Assembly (NCBI GenBank): GCA_002402295.1
Contig: DHFO01000043.1
Span: forward strand, 1 to 64,000
Length of the DNA: 64,000 bases
Source of the DNA: Caldiserica bacterium UBA4822
GTDB lineage: Bacteria > Caldisericota > Caldisericia > Cryosericales > Cryosericaceae
Direction: 5' to 3'
The stretch's first letter is position 1, and each line of letters begins with the position of its first letter. Both the position numbers and the translations under genes were made by a program. The notes under the pieces are model-generated. The model saw only the letters and a program-made list of their open reading frames with translations. It made no database searches and was not told the DNA's origin. Of the stretch, positions 34,037 to 42,878 are shown piece after piece.

Positions 34037-34702
34037 CTAGTGCCGCCGAAGCATGAGTCTGGTCTTGGCAATTCCTCCTCGCACCCATTTCCACGCCCTC
34101 GATGGCAGCACGACGTACAGAGCGCCCAGGAGGACCAGTCCATAGTAGATCGGCATTGCGAGGAAACGTGGAGTCATGAGCAAGAGCAGCGTGTGATACG
34201 GAGCGGCCATCCGAGCGTAGCACATGATGTGGTCGGAGATCATGGGTATGAGGACGCGCCAGTCCTGATCTGGGTGGTGCAAGAAGTGCGTCACACTGTC
34301 CAACAGGTTGGATATGACAGTCTGTCGAGAAACAGGCGGTTGTACGTTGTCATACATGTGATATGTGTGGACCATGGTCCTCCAAAGCGATCCATCGCTT
34401 GCCAGTGTGGCATTGTGATAGAACCCTCCAGCAAGGAGGACCGAGATCAGCAGAACAGCGACCAGGCACCTCAGGAAGTGCCGCGCAAGGGTGTAGTTCC
34501 TCAGCGCAATGATCGCAAGGAGCAGTCCCAGAAGAGAGGAACCAATAGGATACCAAACGCCAGCGTTCTGGTCAAAGCCAAAGATGTTGCCATACAGTGC
34601 AACAGCGAGAGGCCATCCAAACAGAACACCATACAGCCACAACTCCAGGCTCGATATGGGACTGGCCTTCTCGTCCGTACTCGTAGACTGTTCAGTGTTC
34701 AT
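34037..34702 (-). CDS. membrane protein of the LYVVLPxRAWxWM family
   Basis: 221 aa. ATG 34702 with GGAGGAG 9 nt upstream. Five or so membrane helices (WLYGVLFGWPLAVALYGNIF, SLLGLLLAIIALRN, CLVAVLLISVLLAGGFYHNA, and the C-terminal YYGLVLLGALYVVLPSRAWKWV). The ending is the family signature, followed by a basic cytosolic tail (RGGIAKTRLMLRRH). It differs from the 12035/13184 group in having more N-terminal helices; it is closest to 37415-38107. Confidence 0.75.
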   Translation of the reverse strand: MNTEQSTSTDEKASPISSLELWLYGVLFGWPLAVALYGNIFGFDQNAGVWYPIGSSLLGLLLAIIALRNYTLARHFLRCLVAVLLISVLLAGGFYHNATLASDGSLWRTMVHTYHMYDNVQPPVSRQTVISNLLDSVTHFLHHPDQDWRVLIPMISDHIMCYARMAAPYHTLLLLMTPRFLAMPIYYGLVLLGALYVVLPSRAWKWVRGGIAKTRLMLRRH

Positions 34703-34786
34703 TGTATCTGTCTCCTCCAGGCGCGCATCTGCGTTTCGGCGCGAGACTGTTTGAAACTGTGACACCGAGTATTCAGCTTGATAGTT

Positions 34787-34829
34787 GGCTGGGCAATGCG
34801 GTCGACGGCTTCTGCCGTATTGCCCAGCC
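34787..34829. terminator. hairpin between the CehA-like and membrane protein genes
   Basis: GGCTGGGCAATGCGG (34787-34801) pairs with 34815-34829 at 14 of 15 positions, loop 13 nt. It is placed to end the CehA-like transcript. Confidence 0.55.
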
Positions 34830-34960
34830 GCGCCATGGTAAGATGCGGAGAACTACGCATTCATGCAGATCTCTTGCCACAAGTGAAGAGCACCAAGTTC
34901 GCGACACTTGCGAAAGTATTCCGGACATCTCATCATTGGTATGCGTCCCTACCCAGTCGT

Positions 34961-36544
34961 CTAGTAGGTATCAACAAAGACAGGGTTGACGAAGCAGTAC
35001 CCTGAGTAGTTGCCAGCAACGCCATAGCGGACTTCCACGCGGACATAGCCGTCTGCCGGGACAGTGAGAGAATAGGTTCTCGTGAAACTGACTCCACTCA
35101 GCGGAACGATTTCCGATGTCTGTGGATATCCGTTGCGGAGGACTGTTACCTCTGCATTCGTGTATGTCGTGAACGCGGGGGTACCGGTAACAAAGACAGA
35201 GACTGTGCTGTTGCGCGCCACGGTCACCTTATATCCTGGATAGACGCCGTTGACCGTGGCTGCAGCAAAAGACCCATCAGATGATGCTGTCAGGCTACCC
35301 TGCTTGATGGGGTTCCAGACTGCCGAAGGGGACGTTCCTGGTGCAGAGTAACTACCGGTATAGATGTAGTTCATGTTGCTGCCCCACGCAGGCCAGCTAC
35401 CGGCGTTGTGAACGTCGCTGTTTGCCATGCCCACCCGTCGGACAGTCCCTGTTATCTCGTCGCTCAGACTAGTGCAGAGCCATGTATCCCACTCTGTAAC
35501 GGCATTCGCCGAATAGGAACCAACCTGGTTGCTGATGACTTCCAACCCCCTCCATGGAGCAGCAAACCAATCGCCCCAAGCAATGCCATATGGATGAGCA
35601 ATAATACCGAATCCCCCCGCTGCACTTGTCCTGCTGATGAGGTCTTGACACGTGCCGTAACTGGCAGCAAATGAGAAATCCGCATAACGGAGTAGGTGAC
35701 CTGTCATCGTCCCTGACTCCCAGAATTCCTTCGTGGCCAGTTCCTCCCCGGGACACACTGTAACAGTCGGCGAATACTGAGCGGTCGCTCGGGAGCATGC
35801 AGTCTTGTAGATACCCCATTCGTCTTGTTCCAAGCGTGGCTCAGATGTATTGTGGCCACTGTTTTCTCCTGCATGGTCCGTGGCAACAATCCACTGCATC
35901 CCTTTGGAGTTGGCTTGATCACGATGGGTCAGAACAGTTGCCAAGTCCGTGGCATCACTGAACCCATAGAACTGCTCATAGCCGGGGGTGTATTGGGAAG
36001 GAGAATCGGGAGGATCTTGGGACAATCCTTGCGTATGCACATGTCCGTCTCCCGGGTGCCACATGCCCCCATTGGGCAGACTGGCAAGGAGATAGACCAT
36101 GCTTTGCTGCTCGAGCGTGAAGGGTTGTCCTGCCAGTTCTCCGGTGATACGGGCAGTGGCGAGGACGGCTGTCTCTGATGTGGTATCGGTCGTGAACTGG
36201 GTGAGATCAACGGCCAGTGTCGTGGTCTTCAGCAGGTGCTGAATCTTGGCTTCATCCGCTGTGAACTCCTCGGGGTTCTTCATGGACTGCTTGGCCCGTG
36301 AGGCAAAGAACGCCTGTTCAATGAGAATGCTCTTCTGTTTGCTGTCAGTAGTATTTGCTGCCTTTGTGATCAGGTTCTGTGCAGTGACGATGTCCGTAGC
36401 TGCTGGAGGGATGATTCCCAGGGCTGTCCGCATCTCTTCACTGGATCCTGCCTTTCCTGCAAGACTCTCCAGCCTGAACTCGGTTCGTTCAGTTGCCACT
36501 ACTTGCCCCTTTGCATCCAGAACTTCGACCGAGCGGATCAGCAT
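34961..36544 (-). CDS. CehA/McbA-like PHP-domain metallohydrolase, main part
   Basis: 527 codons. The PHP domain begins near residue 165 with DGHVHTQGL, continues with WIVATDHAGENSGHN and VCPGEEL, and has AHPYG and GMANSDVHN as further metal ligands, as in the CehA/McbA family of secreted metal-dependent hydrolases. The C-terminal part (from about 400) is a beta-domain (TVSVFVTGTP, VEVRYG). ATG 36544 is only the first Met of this frame: the signal peptide lies in the overlapping frame 36738-36538, so a frameshift near 36560 separates them. Gene decay and a sequencing indel are both possible. Confidence 0.7.
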   Translation of the reverse strand: MLIRSVEVLDAKGQVVATERTEFRLESLAGKAGSSEEMRTALGIIPPAATDIVTAQNLITKAANTTDSKQKSILIEQAFFASRAKQSMKNPEEFTADEAKIQHLLKTTTLAVDLTQFTTDTTSETAVLATARITGELAGQPFTLEQQSMVYLLASLPNGGMWHPGDGHVHTQGLSQDPPDSPSQYTPGYEQFYGFSDATDLATVLTHRDQANSKGMQWIVATDHAGENSGHNTSEPRLEQDEWGIYKTACSRATAQYSPTVTVCPGEELATKEFWESGTMTGHLLRYADFSFAASYGTCQDLISRTSAAGGFGIIAHPYGIAWGDWFAAPWRGLEVISNQVGSYSANAVTEWDTWLCTSLSDEITGTVRRVGMANSDVHNAGSWPAWGSNMNYIYTGSYSAPGTSPSAVWNPIKQGSLTASSDGSFAAATVNGVYPGYKVTVARNSTVSVFVTGTPAFTTYTNAEVTVLRNGYPQTSEIVPLSGVSFTRTYSLTVPADGYVRVEVRYGVAGNYSGYCFVNPVFVDTY

Positions 36545-36738
36545 AGATGGATCAGTGCTGAGGTCCCCATCATGATGGGCAGATAGACCGTCGTTGCTGG
36601 TGCCCGGCAGTAGGAATCCTGCGGGACTTCCAGATACAGCACGTCATGGACCGTCTCTGCAATGACAGAAGGCCGATGACCGGTGACACTGACACACATC
36701 AATGTACAGACAAGCACAAGCGCGAGTATCCGTTTCAT
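36538..36738 (-). CDS. signal-peptide part of the CehA-like gene, separated by frameshift
   Basis: 66 codons from ATG 36738 with GGAGGAG 3 nt upstream (AAGGAGGAGCAT then ATG). It encodes MKRILALVLVCTLMCVSVTG (signal peptide) and VHDVLYLEVPQDSYC, then runs out of frame and stops at 36538. One indel between about 36600 and 36550 would join it to the PHP protein to give about 590 aa. It is the gene served by leader copy D. Confidence 0.6.
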   Translation of the reverse strand: MKRILALVLVCTLMCVSVTGHRPSVIAETVHDVLYLEVPQDSYCRAPATTVYLPIMMGTSALIHLC

Positions 36739-36937
36739 ATGCTCCTCCTTGGATCATGATGGTAGAACGAAACAAAGGCCTGTTTCCTTGTCTTCTGCTG
36801 CAGCTTCTTGCTGCTAGCGCCTCCTATCGCATGCTTGCTTTCGGCACAAGCTCGGCGCGTCTTCATAGACGAGCGCCGTCAGCGCGCCGTATCAGTACGG
36901 CACCGCAGCGAAGCAAGAACTCTCCACCAAAAGTATA
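36739..36937 (-). promoter_or_regulatory. leader cassette, copy D
   Basis: Minus strand: TATACT (36937-36932), TTCGCTGCGGT, hairpin GCCGTA-ctga-TACGGC, GCGCTGACGGCGCTCGTC, then about 100 nt more than in the other copies, and AAGGAGGAGCAT before ATG 36738. The hairpin and following box match copy C almost base for base. The extra stretch holds CAGCAAGAAGCTGCAGCAG, a possible second stem. Confidence 0.65.
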
Positions 36938-36955
36938 GTGCCAGGGGGAAGAATG

Positions 36956-37414
36956 TGCAAATCTCCGTGGACAGACCAGGCAGGGCCTGCCCGTTCGCCG
37001 TGTGATGAACCACCTCGCAGGCTGCTTGGGAGAACAGAGGTTTGATGCATCTACCAGTACTATTGCGTAAACACCAGAGGTTTATTGTCTCACTCCAAGA
37101 ATAGCTGGAATGGTTTCTGCAATTAGAGTCGTGTAATTCCGTGTCCGGAAACCCGCATGGTTGCGTAGTGCGTTCAGGATTACACGACATTCGTCGTGCT
37201 GACGATTTGGCCGAATTGATGACGGGTGGATGGCTGGTTTCGAGAGGAAATGGCAGAAACGTCAGTCAGATAGTAGCGTCAGCGTGAATCCGGAGAATCG
37301 ACGAAGAATCCGGGAATTTGGAAATCAACACGGATTTCCGAGAATCAGCCGGGAAAACGAAAGACGCAACGTGTTGCGATCAGATGCTCATTGGACGGTC
37401 GCCGCGCCGTGCCG
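36956..37414. other. 459 nt without a supported gene
   Basis: Short frames only. The stretch 37260-37345 has several GAATCCGG/GAATC-like words in loose repetition. No promoter or RNA gene recognised. Confidence 0.5.
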
Positions 37415-38107
37415 CTACATCTGTTCCCTGTGCCAAACCACAGACCAGACTCTTTGGAGCCTTGGCCCCATCCATTTCCACGCTCTTGACGGCAGTACGA
37501 CATACATCACACTCAAGATGACCCACAGCCAGAAGAGGGGGATGGCAAGGCGGGAAGGCATAAAAACCATCAATAGCAGGAAATAGGGGCTTGCCAGCAG
37601 AGACCAATGCTTGACTCCGGCAAAGAGAAGCATGAGAGGCGTGGGATAGTTGGCGAGCGGACCAACAAAGGAGGGAAGAGTAACGAACCGATCACACAGA
37701 CCCAGCATCTTGCCAAGCAATGATCGATCAGGGTAGCGAATTGAGCCCTTCAATACGTTGAGGAAGTCTCCTCCGCTGGCGGTTGTCGCAATGGTGTAGT
37801 TCGTGAGCACAGCGACCACAAGACAGACGCCGACAACAACCCTGAGAACGTGGTGCAAGACCGGGCGATGACGCAGCGCAGTCACGACGAAGATCGCCGT
37901 CAGGATTGGCGAAAAGAACATCGCGTACTCATACAGTATGTAGAAGTAGTCACCGTTCACGGGTGCCAGGAGCGACGAAAAGAGCAAGCCAGTGAGCAAC
38001 GTAGCTGACAGTTGGAAGACTGGCCACATGAGGAAGTTCCGCGTTAGTCGCCGCTCAAGAACGGTAGTCAGCCTTGTGCTGTTATCTCTTTCCTCGTCGT
38101 GTTCCAT
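37415..38107 (-). CDS. membrane protein of the LYVVLPxRAWxWM family
   Basis: 230 aa; GGAGG lies 4 nt before ATG 38107. It opens with a charged MEHDEERDNSTRL that is nearly the same as the start of the next upstream gene product (MEHEERDHNTES). Five or six membrane helices follow, ending in WLWVILSVMYVVLPSRAWKWM. It is the last gene of a three-gene minus-strand operon driven by leader copy B (39338-40036, 38159-39322, 37415-38107). Confidence 0.75.
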   Translation of the reverse strand: MEHDEERDNSTRLTTVLERRLTRNFLMWPVFQLSATLLTGLLFSSLLAPVNGDYFYILYEYAMFFSPILTAIFVVTALRHRPVLHHVLRVVVGVCLVVAVLTNYTIATTASGGDFLNVLKGSIRYPDRSLLGKMLGLCDRFVTLPSFVGPLANYPTPLMLLFAGVKHWSLLASPYFLLLMVFMPSRLAIPLFWLWVILSVMYVVLPSRAWKWMGPRLQRVWSVVWHREQM

Positions 38108-38158
38108 GGTGCCTCCTTCGGTGCCGTGCATATCAGTAACGCAGATGCCGGTCAGCCC

Positions 38159-39322
38159 TCACTGTTCCTGGATGTTCGCCGCGCTGGGCACGAAGACCCT
38201 TGGACTAACCTGCCAGTTCTTCTCGAGAACTCCGGTAACGCGATATGATCGACCCTTGATAAGCCGGGGGTACCCCGGTCCACTATACGCGATAGTACCG
38301 TCGGCAAGCTTCACCGTCCTGGATGAGAGTGGCTGGCACAGGTACAACTGCACGAACATCTTCTTGGGAGCGGGCCCAGGGAAGATGGTTTCTACAAAGA
38401 TCGTTCTGGTATCCCGCATTTCAACCAGCGTCACAGTACCCGAGAAGTCTATGGTGTAGGTGTCTGTCCCATTCAGGATGAAGTCTGGAACGTTCTCACT
38501 AGGGATGCTGCCCCACTTGATCTGTTGCGCCATATCATATCCCGTCTGCAACCGCACTGTGCCTTTTTCAGAAAGAGACACGAGGCAGCCACCAAGGGAA
38601 ACGGTAAGCAGAAGAGCCAGGGTGACGGCGACTGTCCGCCTGTTCTGTTTCCATCTTCTCTCCGGTACCAGGAGGTACAGCACGCTCAGAACTACCAGAT
38701 CCAGGTCGAGCCACGAGATGGGGGTCTCTGTTGCACCTCGTATCCATCTCCAGCCATGTTGCACCGAATCAGCGCAGACGGCGACCATGAAGAAGAGAGT
38801 GATCGTCAGAACCATCCCAGCAAGCCACTTCAGGAAGCGTCGCGAGTCCGGGTAGTGGCGGCTGGCAATTATCGCGAGGACAGCTACAACGATGGGAGAT
38901 CCCGTGTAGAGCAGGGAATACATGAGTTGGCTGCGCGTAGCGGTCGGGATGTAATTGCTCACCAAGAGGACAACTGGCCACAGGAATATCGCACCAAACA
39001 GCCATCTCTCCATGCTCACTCTTCGCATAGGCTGCGGTGGCACTTTGGCAAAGACGACGATCGTTACGACAGCGAGGATGAACGTCGGTATCGCAAAATC
39101 CAGTATGGATACGACATTGATGTTGGGATGTCGCAGAGAATACAGTCCTGCTGCGAGTGACCACACGATTACTGCCGCGATGAACAGGATTCCACCGCGC
39201 TTGTTCCTCCGCTTCTCATCGTCTGTATGGATGCCAACTTGATACTGTGACTGATCTGCGCTCGCCTTCGGCGGGTGTGCGGGTTCTGATTCAGTGTTGT
39301 GATCTCTCTCTTCGTGTTCCAT
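38159..39322 (-). CDS. membrane protein with outer domain shared with the 7714 protein
   Basis: 387 aa from ATG 39322 (TAGGAGAAG upstream). An N-terminal charged tail is followed by about six helices ending in LYLLVPERRWKQN, a degenerate RAW motif, then one helix (TVAVTLALLLTVSLGGC) and an outer domain (about 245-387): YDMAQQIK, VPDFILNGTDTYTIDFSG, DTRTIFVET, YLCQPLSSRTV, IAYSGPGYP. That domain is colinear with residues 320-460 of the 7714-9405 protein. The gene starts 16 nt after the previous stop. Function unknown. Confidence 0.75.
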   Translation of the reverse strand: MEHEERDHNTESEPAHPPKASADQSQYQVGIHTDDEKRRNKRGGILFIAAVIVWSLAAGLYSLRHPNINVVSILDFAIPTFILAVVTIVVFAKVPPQPMRRVSMERWLFGAIFLWPVVLLVSNYIPTATRSQLMYSLLYTGSPIVVAVLAIIASRHYPDSRRFLKWLAGMVLTITLFFMVAVCADSVQHGWRWIRGATETPISWLDLDLVVLSVLYLLVPERRWKQNRRTVAVTLALLLTVSLGGCLVSLSEKGTVRLQTGYDMAQQIKWGSIPSENVPDFILNGTDTYTIDFSGTVTLVEMRDTRTIFVETIFPGPAPKKMFVQLYLCQPLSSRTVKLADGTIAYSGPGYPRLIKGRSYRVTGVLEKNWQVSPRVFVPSAANIQEQ

Positions 39323-39337
39323 AGCTTCTCCTACCAC

Positions 39338-40036
39338 CTACGACCTGACCACATCATCAATCAGCCACCTGCCACTCACCTTCTTGAGTGTGAGCGTGAT
39401 GGGGATCTCTCCTGCACTGCCGCTCCAGTCCTGATGGGGGTCTTGCATCTGAACGATGCTTCCCTTCACAGTGTACGACGTGCCATCGAGTTTCTGGACG
39501 GAGTCAATTCTAATGCTGTCTGGATATGATCCTAGCAATGGCCTTCCTGGAATAACATCTGTATAGGTCGTGAACTCTTGATAGAGACGTTCGGTGATGA
39601 GTCGTTTCAGGTTGGAATCGACGCCGGCAACGGTAAGGGCACTCATCTCATGCCGTATGATGTCGTACTGCGCTTGCAGCTCATCCTGAAGATACATGGC
39701 TTCGTACTCGCTTACGCTGACCGTTTCCTTCCCGTCGCTTCCCTTGGTTATTGCGAGATCTCGCCCATCTGCTGTATGCAATACCCTTTTGCCAGCAACG
39801 ACACGAACGCCGACTCCCCTCTCTTTGATCAGAAGAGCCAGAGACGCCTCGCCGCTGTCCGGAACATCCTTAAGTCGTGCGCCGAACTCGCCGACAACTT
39901 GGTAGATCGCGTTGATGTCTGCCTCGTTTGGCCGCATCGTCGTGGATGGTTTGAACAGGAAGTAGCTGCCAACCGAGATGAGGAGCAGCAGCACTATACC
40001 GACTGCGATAAACCTGACTAGTCCGCTCGTATTCAT
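39338..40036 (-). CDS. membrane-anchored protein of unknown function
   Basis: 232 aa from ATG 40036, set by GGAGGCGCATAAC (same position as in leader A). A single N-terminal helix (FIAVGIVLLLLISVGSYFLF, about 8-27) anchors an outer domain with a helical first half (ADINAIYQVVGEFGARLK) and a C-terminal beta part (YTVKGSIVQMQD, ITLTLKKVSGRWLIDDVV), an NTF2/DUF4829-like ending. It is the first gene of the operon under leader copy B. Confidence 0.7.
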   Translation of the reverse strand: MNTSGLVRFIAVGIVLLLLISVGSYFLFKPSTTMRPNEADINAIYQVVGEFGARLKDVPDSGEASLALLIKERGVGVRVVAGKRVLHTADGRDLAITKGSDGKETVSVSEYEAMYLQDELQAQYDIIRHEMSALTVAGVDSNLKRLITERLYQEFTTYTDVIPGRPLLGSYPDSIRIDSVQKLDGTSYTVKGSIVQMQDPHQDWSGSAGEIPITLTLKKVSGRWLIDDVVRS

Positions 40037-40163
40037 GTTATGCGCCTCCAACACGTGCCGTTTTTCAACAAAGGCGTTGGAGTGGTACCTGGTCACCAGC
40101 GCCATCAGCGCGCCGCATCATTGCGGCATCGCAGCGGAAAACCCTCTTTCCATGATTAGTATA
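40037..40163 (-). promoter_or_regulatory. leader cassette, copy B
   Basis: Minus strand: TATACT (40163-40158), GAGGGTTTTCCGCTGCGATG, hairpin GCCGCA-atga-TGCGGC (perfect), GCGCTGATGGCGCTGGTGAC, CAGGTACCACTCCAACGC, TTGTTGAAAAACGG, GGAGG, ATG 40036. It is nearly identical to 7586-7713. The hairpin mismatch in copy A is restored to a G-C pair here, which favours an RNA structure. 40164-40418 beyond it holds no gene. Confidence 0.8.
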
Positions 40164-40418
40164 ACGTGCTAGTTGCGAATATAGCAGGCATCAGTAGAGA
40201 AGGGGCGGAATGTCGGCACCTCGTTTTGCCCGAGAGTGTTTCTGGAGGAACGTGTGACAATCACCGCAGACGCCGACGCAATCAGTGTCGGGGGCGATAC
40301 TGAAGCTCATTTCGTCACTGCGGCCATCATCAATTACCCGACTCTTTTGTCAAATCACACAACTTAATGTCAGATATTACGACTCTAATTGCCGCAACCA
40401 GGAACCACGGCCGTACCC

Positions 40419-40460
40419 TTGACGTGATGTAACGTGAAGTATACTGTAACGGCAGTTACA
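40419..40460 (+). promoter_or_regulatory. promoter and operator of the MFS-chrB operon
   Basis: TTGACG (40419-40424) and TATACT (40440-40445) with a 15-nt spacer. A perfect palindrome TGTAACGGCAGTTACA (40445-40460) overlaps the end of the -10. TGTAACG also occurs at 40428-40434, 17 nt before the first. This suits a dimeric repressor; the regulator is not adjacent. Confidence 0.6.
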
Positions 40461-40496
40461 TATCGGTCGACATGCAGAAGTAGAAAGGGGTGGGTC

Positions 40497-41765
40497 ATGA
40501 GTGACAGGAACGAGGCAGGCGTGCAGGCAGTGCAAAGGCGAACACCGGAGCGACGGTTCTTCGGGCTCAGCCAGAATGTGTTTGTCCTTGGGTTCGTGTC
40601 CCTGCTCACGGACTTCAGCAGTGAGGTGACCATCAAGATTCTGCCGCTGTACCTGTCCAATGCGCTGGGTGTGCAGCCTTCCATCATCGGGTTCATCGAG
40701 GGGATGGCCGAGACGACCGCCACCATCCTGAAGTGGGTGTTCGGGTGGTTGTCGGACCGAATGAAAAAGCGGAAGTGGCTGGCGTTCACCGGCTACGCTA
40801 TCTCCAATGTCACGAAACCATTCCTGTACTTTGTCGCCTCATGGCCATGGGCAGCGTTCCTGCGCTTTGCCGACCGCACGGGCAAGGGCGTGCGCACGTC
40901 GCCGCGCGATGCGTTGCTGGCCGACTCATCGGAGAAGAAGAAGCTGGGGCGCTCGTTTGGGTACAGCCGCGCGATGGACACACTGGGGTCCGTGTTCGGC
41001 ATGCTGGCTGCCGCGGGCACTGTGATTGCCAGTGGCTCTGCAGCGGCTGTGGCGCTCACGCGTCCGCTGTACCAGAAGCTCATCCTCATGGTCACCATCC
41101 CCGCCCTGCTGGCCCTGCCGCTCATCGCCCTTTTTGTGCGGGAGAACGCCCCGCGGACGGGCAACCCGCGTACGCTCAACCTGTCGCTCAGCGGGTTCGA
41201 CTGGCGGTTCAAAACGTTCCTGGCCATCATGGTCGTGTTCACGCTGGGCAACAGCAGTGACGCCTTCCTTATGCTGAAGGCGCAGAAGGCAGGGCTGGAC
41301 ATCGTGCAGATCTTCCTGATGCTGGCGATGTGGAAGGGAGTTACGTCGGTACTCTCGATTCCTGCGGGCATTCTGTCCGACCGCGTCGGGCGCAACCGCG
41401 TCATTCGTGCAGGGTGGCTCGTCTACGCCCTTGTCTATCTGGGATTCGGGCTGGCGACGCAGACGTGGCAGGTATGGGCGCTGTACGCGCTGTACGGTGT
41501 CTACTACGCCATGACCGACGGCGTGGCAAGCGCGCTCATCGCGGACTTGGTGCCGCAGTCGGAGAAGCGGGGCACGGCCTTTGGCCTGTACAACGCTGCT
41601 GTCGGAGTCAGTGCCCTGCCGGCCAGCCTCATCGCGGGGCAGCTGTGGCAGCACATCAACCCCAGCGCTCCGTTCTTCTTCGGGTCCGCGCTTGCATTCA
41701 TCGCCATGCTTGCGTTGACAGGATTGATGCGCTCGTCTGGGCGCACGCCCGTGGCGGCAGCATGA
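40497..41765 (+). CDS. MFS transporter
   Basis: 422 aa from ATG 40497 (AAAGGGG upstream). Twelve helices are expected; the family loop between helices 2 and 3 reads GWLSDRMKKRKWLAFTGY, and the matching loop in the second half is GILSDRVGRNRVIRAGW. The N-terminal LLTDFSSEVTIKILPLYLSN and RFADRTGKGVRTSPRDALLA are typical of a bacterial MFS subgroup whose substrates are mostly undefined. It is coupled to the ChrB-like gene (ATGA overlap), which hints at oxyanion or metal export, but that is inference. Confidence 0.88.
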   Translation: MSDRNEAGVQAVQRRTPERRFFGLSQNVFVLGFVSLLTDFSSEVTIKILPLYLSNALGVQPSIIGFIEGMAETTATILKWVFGWLSDRMKKRKWLAFTGYAISNVTKPFLYFVASWPWAAFLRFADRTGKGVRTSPRDALLADSSEKKKLGRSFGYSRAMDTLGSVFGMLAAAGTVIASGSAAAVALTRPLYQKLILMVTIPALLALPLIALFVRENAPRTGNPRTLNLSLSGFDWRFKTFLAIMVVFTLGNSSDAFLMLKAQKAGLDIVQIFLMLAMWKGVTSVLSIPAGILSDRVGRNRVIRAGWLVYALVYLGFGLATQTWQVWALYALYGVYYAMTDGVASALIADLVPQSEKRGTAFGLYNAAVGVSALPASLIAGQLWQHINPSAPFFFGSALAFIAMLALTGLMRSSGRTPVAAA

Positions 41766-42322
41766 GGACCTGGCTGTTTGTCACATACAAAGTGCCGGCG
41801 GAACCGTCACGCACGCGAGTTTTTCTGTGGCGCAAGCTCAAAGAGCTGGGTGCTGTCTATATTCAGCAGGGGGCGGCGGTCCTGCCGATGACAGAGGCGC
41901 TCCTCGCTCAGGCCCTGTCACTGCGGGAGGACACGAGGGCAGGTGGCGGCGAACTGCTGGTAGGCAGGACAGAGTTCGTCGACGCACAGGACGACGCGCG
42001 AGTCATCGCGACCTTTCAGTCCCAGCGCGACAGCGACTACAGTGAAATCATCGAACAGTGCGAACGTCTTGTCTGCGAGTTGGACGGAGAAACGGCGAAC
42101 GGGAAGTTCACGTACGCCGAGATAGAGGAGAACGAAACGGAACTGGCGCGCATCCACAGGTGGATGGAGCGCATCGTTGCGCGCGACTGGTTTGGCGCGC
42201 CGGGGCGCGCCGCGGCCGAGCAGGCGATCGACCAGGCCGAACAGCGCTCAGCCCTCTATACAGCGGAAGTCGAAAGGCGGCGGGGGCAGGAACCCGACGT
42301 TCCTCTGCCCTCCTCCCGCTAG
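41762..42322 (+). CDS. ChrB N-terminal-domain protein
   Basis: 186 aa. TWLFVTYKVPAEPSRTRVFL, then WRKLKELGAVYIQQGAAVLP and the acidic helix region with IARDWFGAPGR, match the ChrB N-terminal domain of chromate-resistance loci; the C-terminal redox domain of full ChrB is absent. In ChrB this region acts in regulation. The gene overlaps the MFS stop by 4 nt. It could sense the transported compound for the operator upstream; direct chromate resistance is not shown, as no ChrA is nearby. Confidence 0.75.
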   Translation: MRTWLFVTYKVPAEPSRTRVFLWRKLKELGAVYIQQGAAVLPMTEALLAQALSLREDTRAGGGELLVGRTEFVDAQDDARVIATFQSQRDSDYSEIIEQCERLVCELDGETANGKFTYAEIEENETELARIHRWMERIVARDWFGAPGRAAAEQAIDQAEQRSALYTAEVERRRGQEPDVPLPSSR

Positions 42323-42343
42323 CCGGATCGCCATCTCTCCGGG

Positions 42344-42871
42344 TCAGCGGCCCTCCGGCGGCTGCTGGTGGTGCCTAGAATACTCAACCGCTTCCTTGCC
42401 GGTGAGGTGGTCGATGTCGATGGCGATGAGGCAGGCTGTGCTGCAGTTGGCGGCCTTGCGCCTTCGCTCCTCCTCGGGCTGGTCTCGCGAGTACTTGTCC
42501 ACGAGTGCATTGAAGGCCGCAGCACGCTCGTCGCCCTCTGCGATGCGCGCCCTGCCGAAGGCGATGACACTGCGGAAGTACGAGGTGTACTCCGCACTGA
42601 CGATAGTGTCCTCGTCGACGACGGCGAAGGAGACCTTGGGCTCCCGGGCGATAGCGTCCATCTTGTGCCCGACCGGGGCGGCATGGATATAGATGGTGTT
42701 ACCGATGGCCACGTAACTCACGGGGACGGCATAGGGATAGCCGCCGTCCCCCACACAGGCCAGCACGCCGTGGGTGTTCCTCCGCAGGACCACCTCGGTA
42801 TCTGCGCCGGACAACAGCTGGGCCGCCCTTCTCATGGGCCGGAAGAAAGCTCCTGCCTGCTGTTCTGCCAC
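42344..42871 (-). CDS. pyridoxamine 5'-phosphate oxidase-like flavin-binding protein (NimA-like)
   Basis: 175 aa from GTG 42871. RNTHGVLACVGDGGYPYAVP, then VSYVAIGNTIYIHAA, GHKMDAIAREPKVSFAVV and YFRSVIAFGRA, are the strands of the split-barrel FMN fold of the NimA/PNPOx-like group, proteins that bind flavin or heme and in some cases reduce nitroimidazoles. It follows the rhodanese-like gene by 7 nt and is probably cotranscribed with it. Confidence 0.85.
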   Translation of the reverse strand: MAEQQAGAFFRPMRRAAQLLSGADTEVVLRRNTHGVLACVGDGGYPYAVPVSYVAIGNTIYIHAAPVGHKMDAIAREPKVSFAVVDEDTIVSAEYTSYFRSVIAFGRARIAEGDERAAAFNALVDKYSRDQPEEERRRKAANCSTACLIAIDIDHLTGKEAVEYSRHHQQPPEGR

Positions 42872-42878
42872 TGCGACC

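Noticed and set aside
37230..37345. Loose GAATCCGG-like tandem words
   Set aside because: Unit length and spacing vary, and only three or four partial matches exist; not distinguishable from chance.
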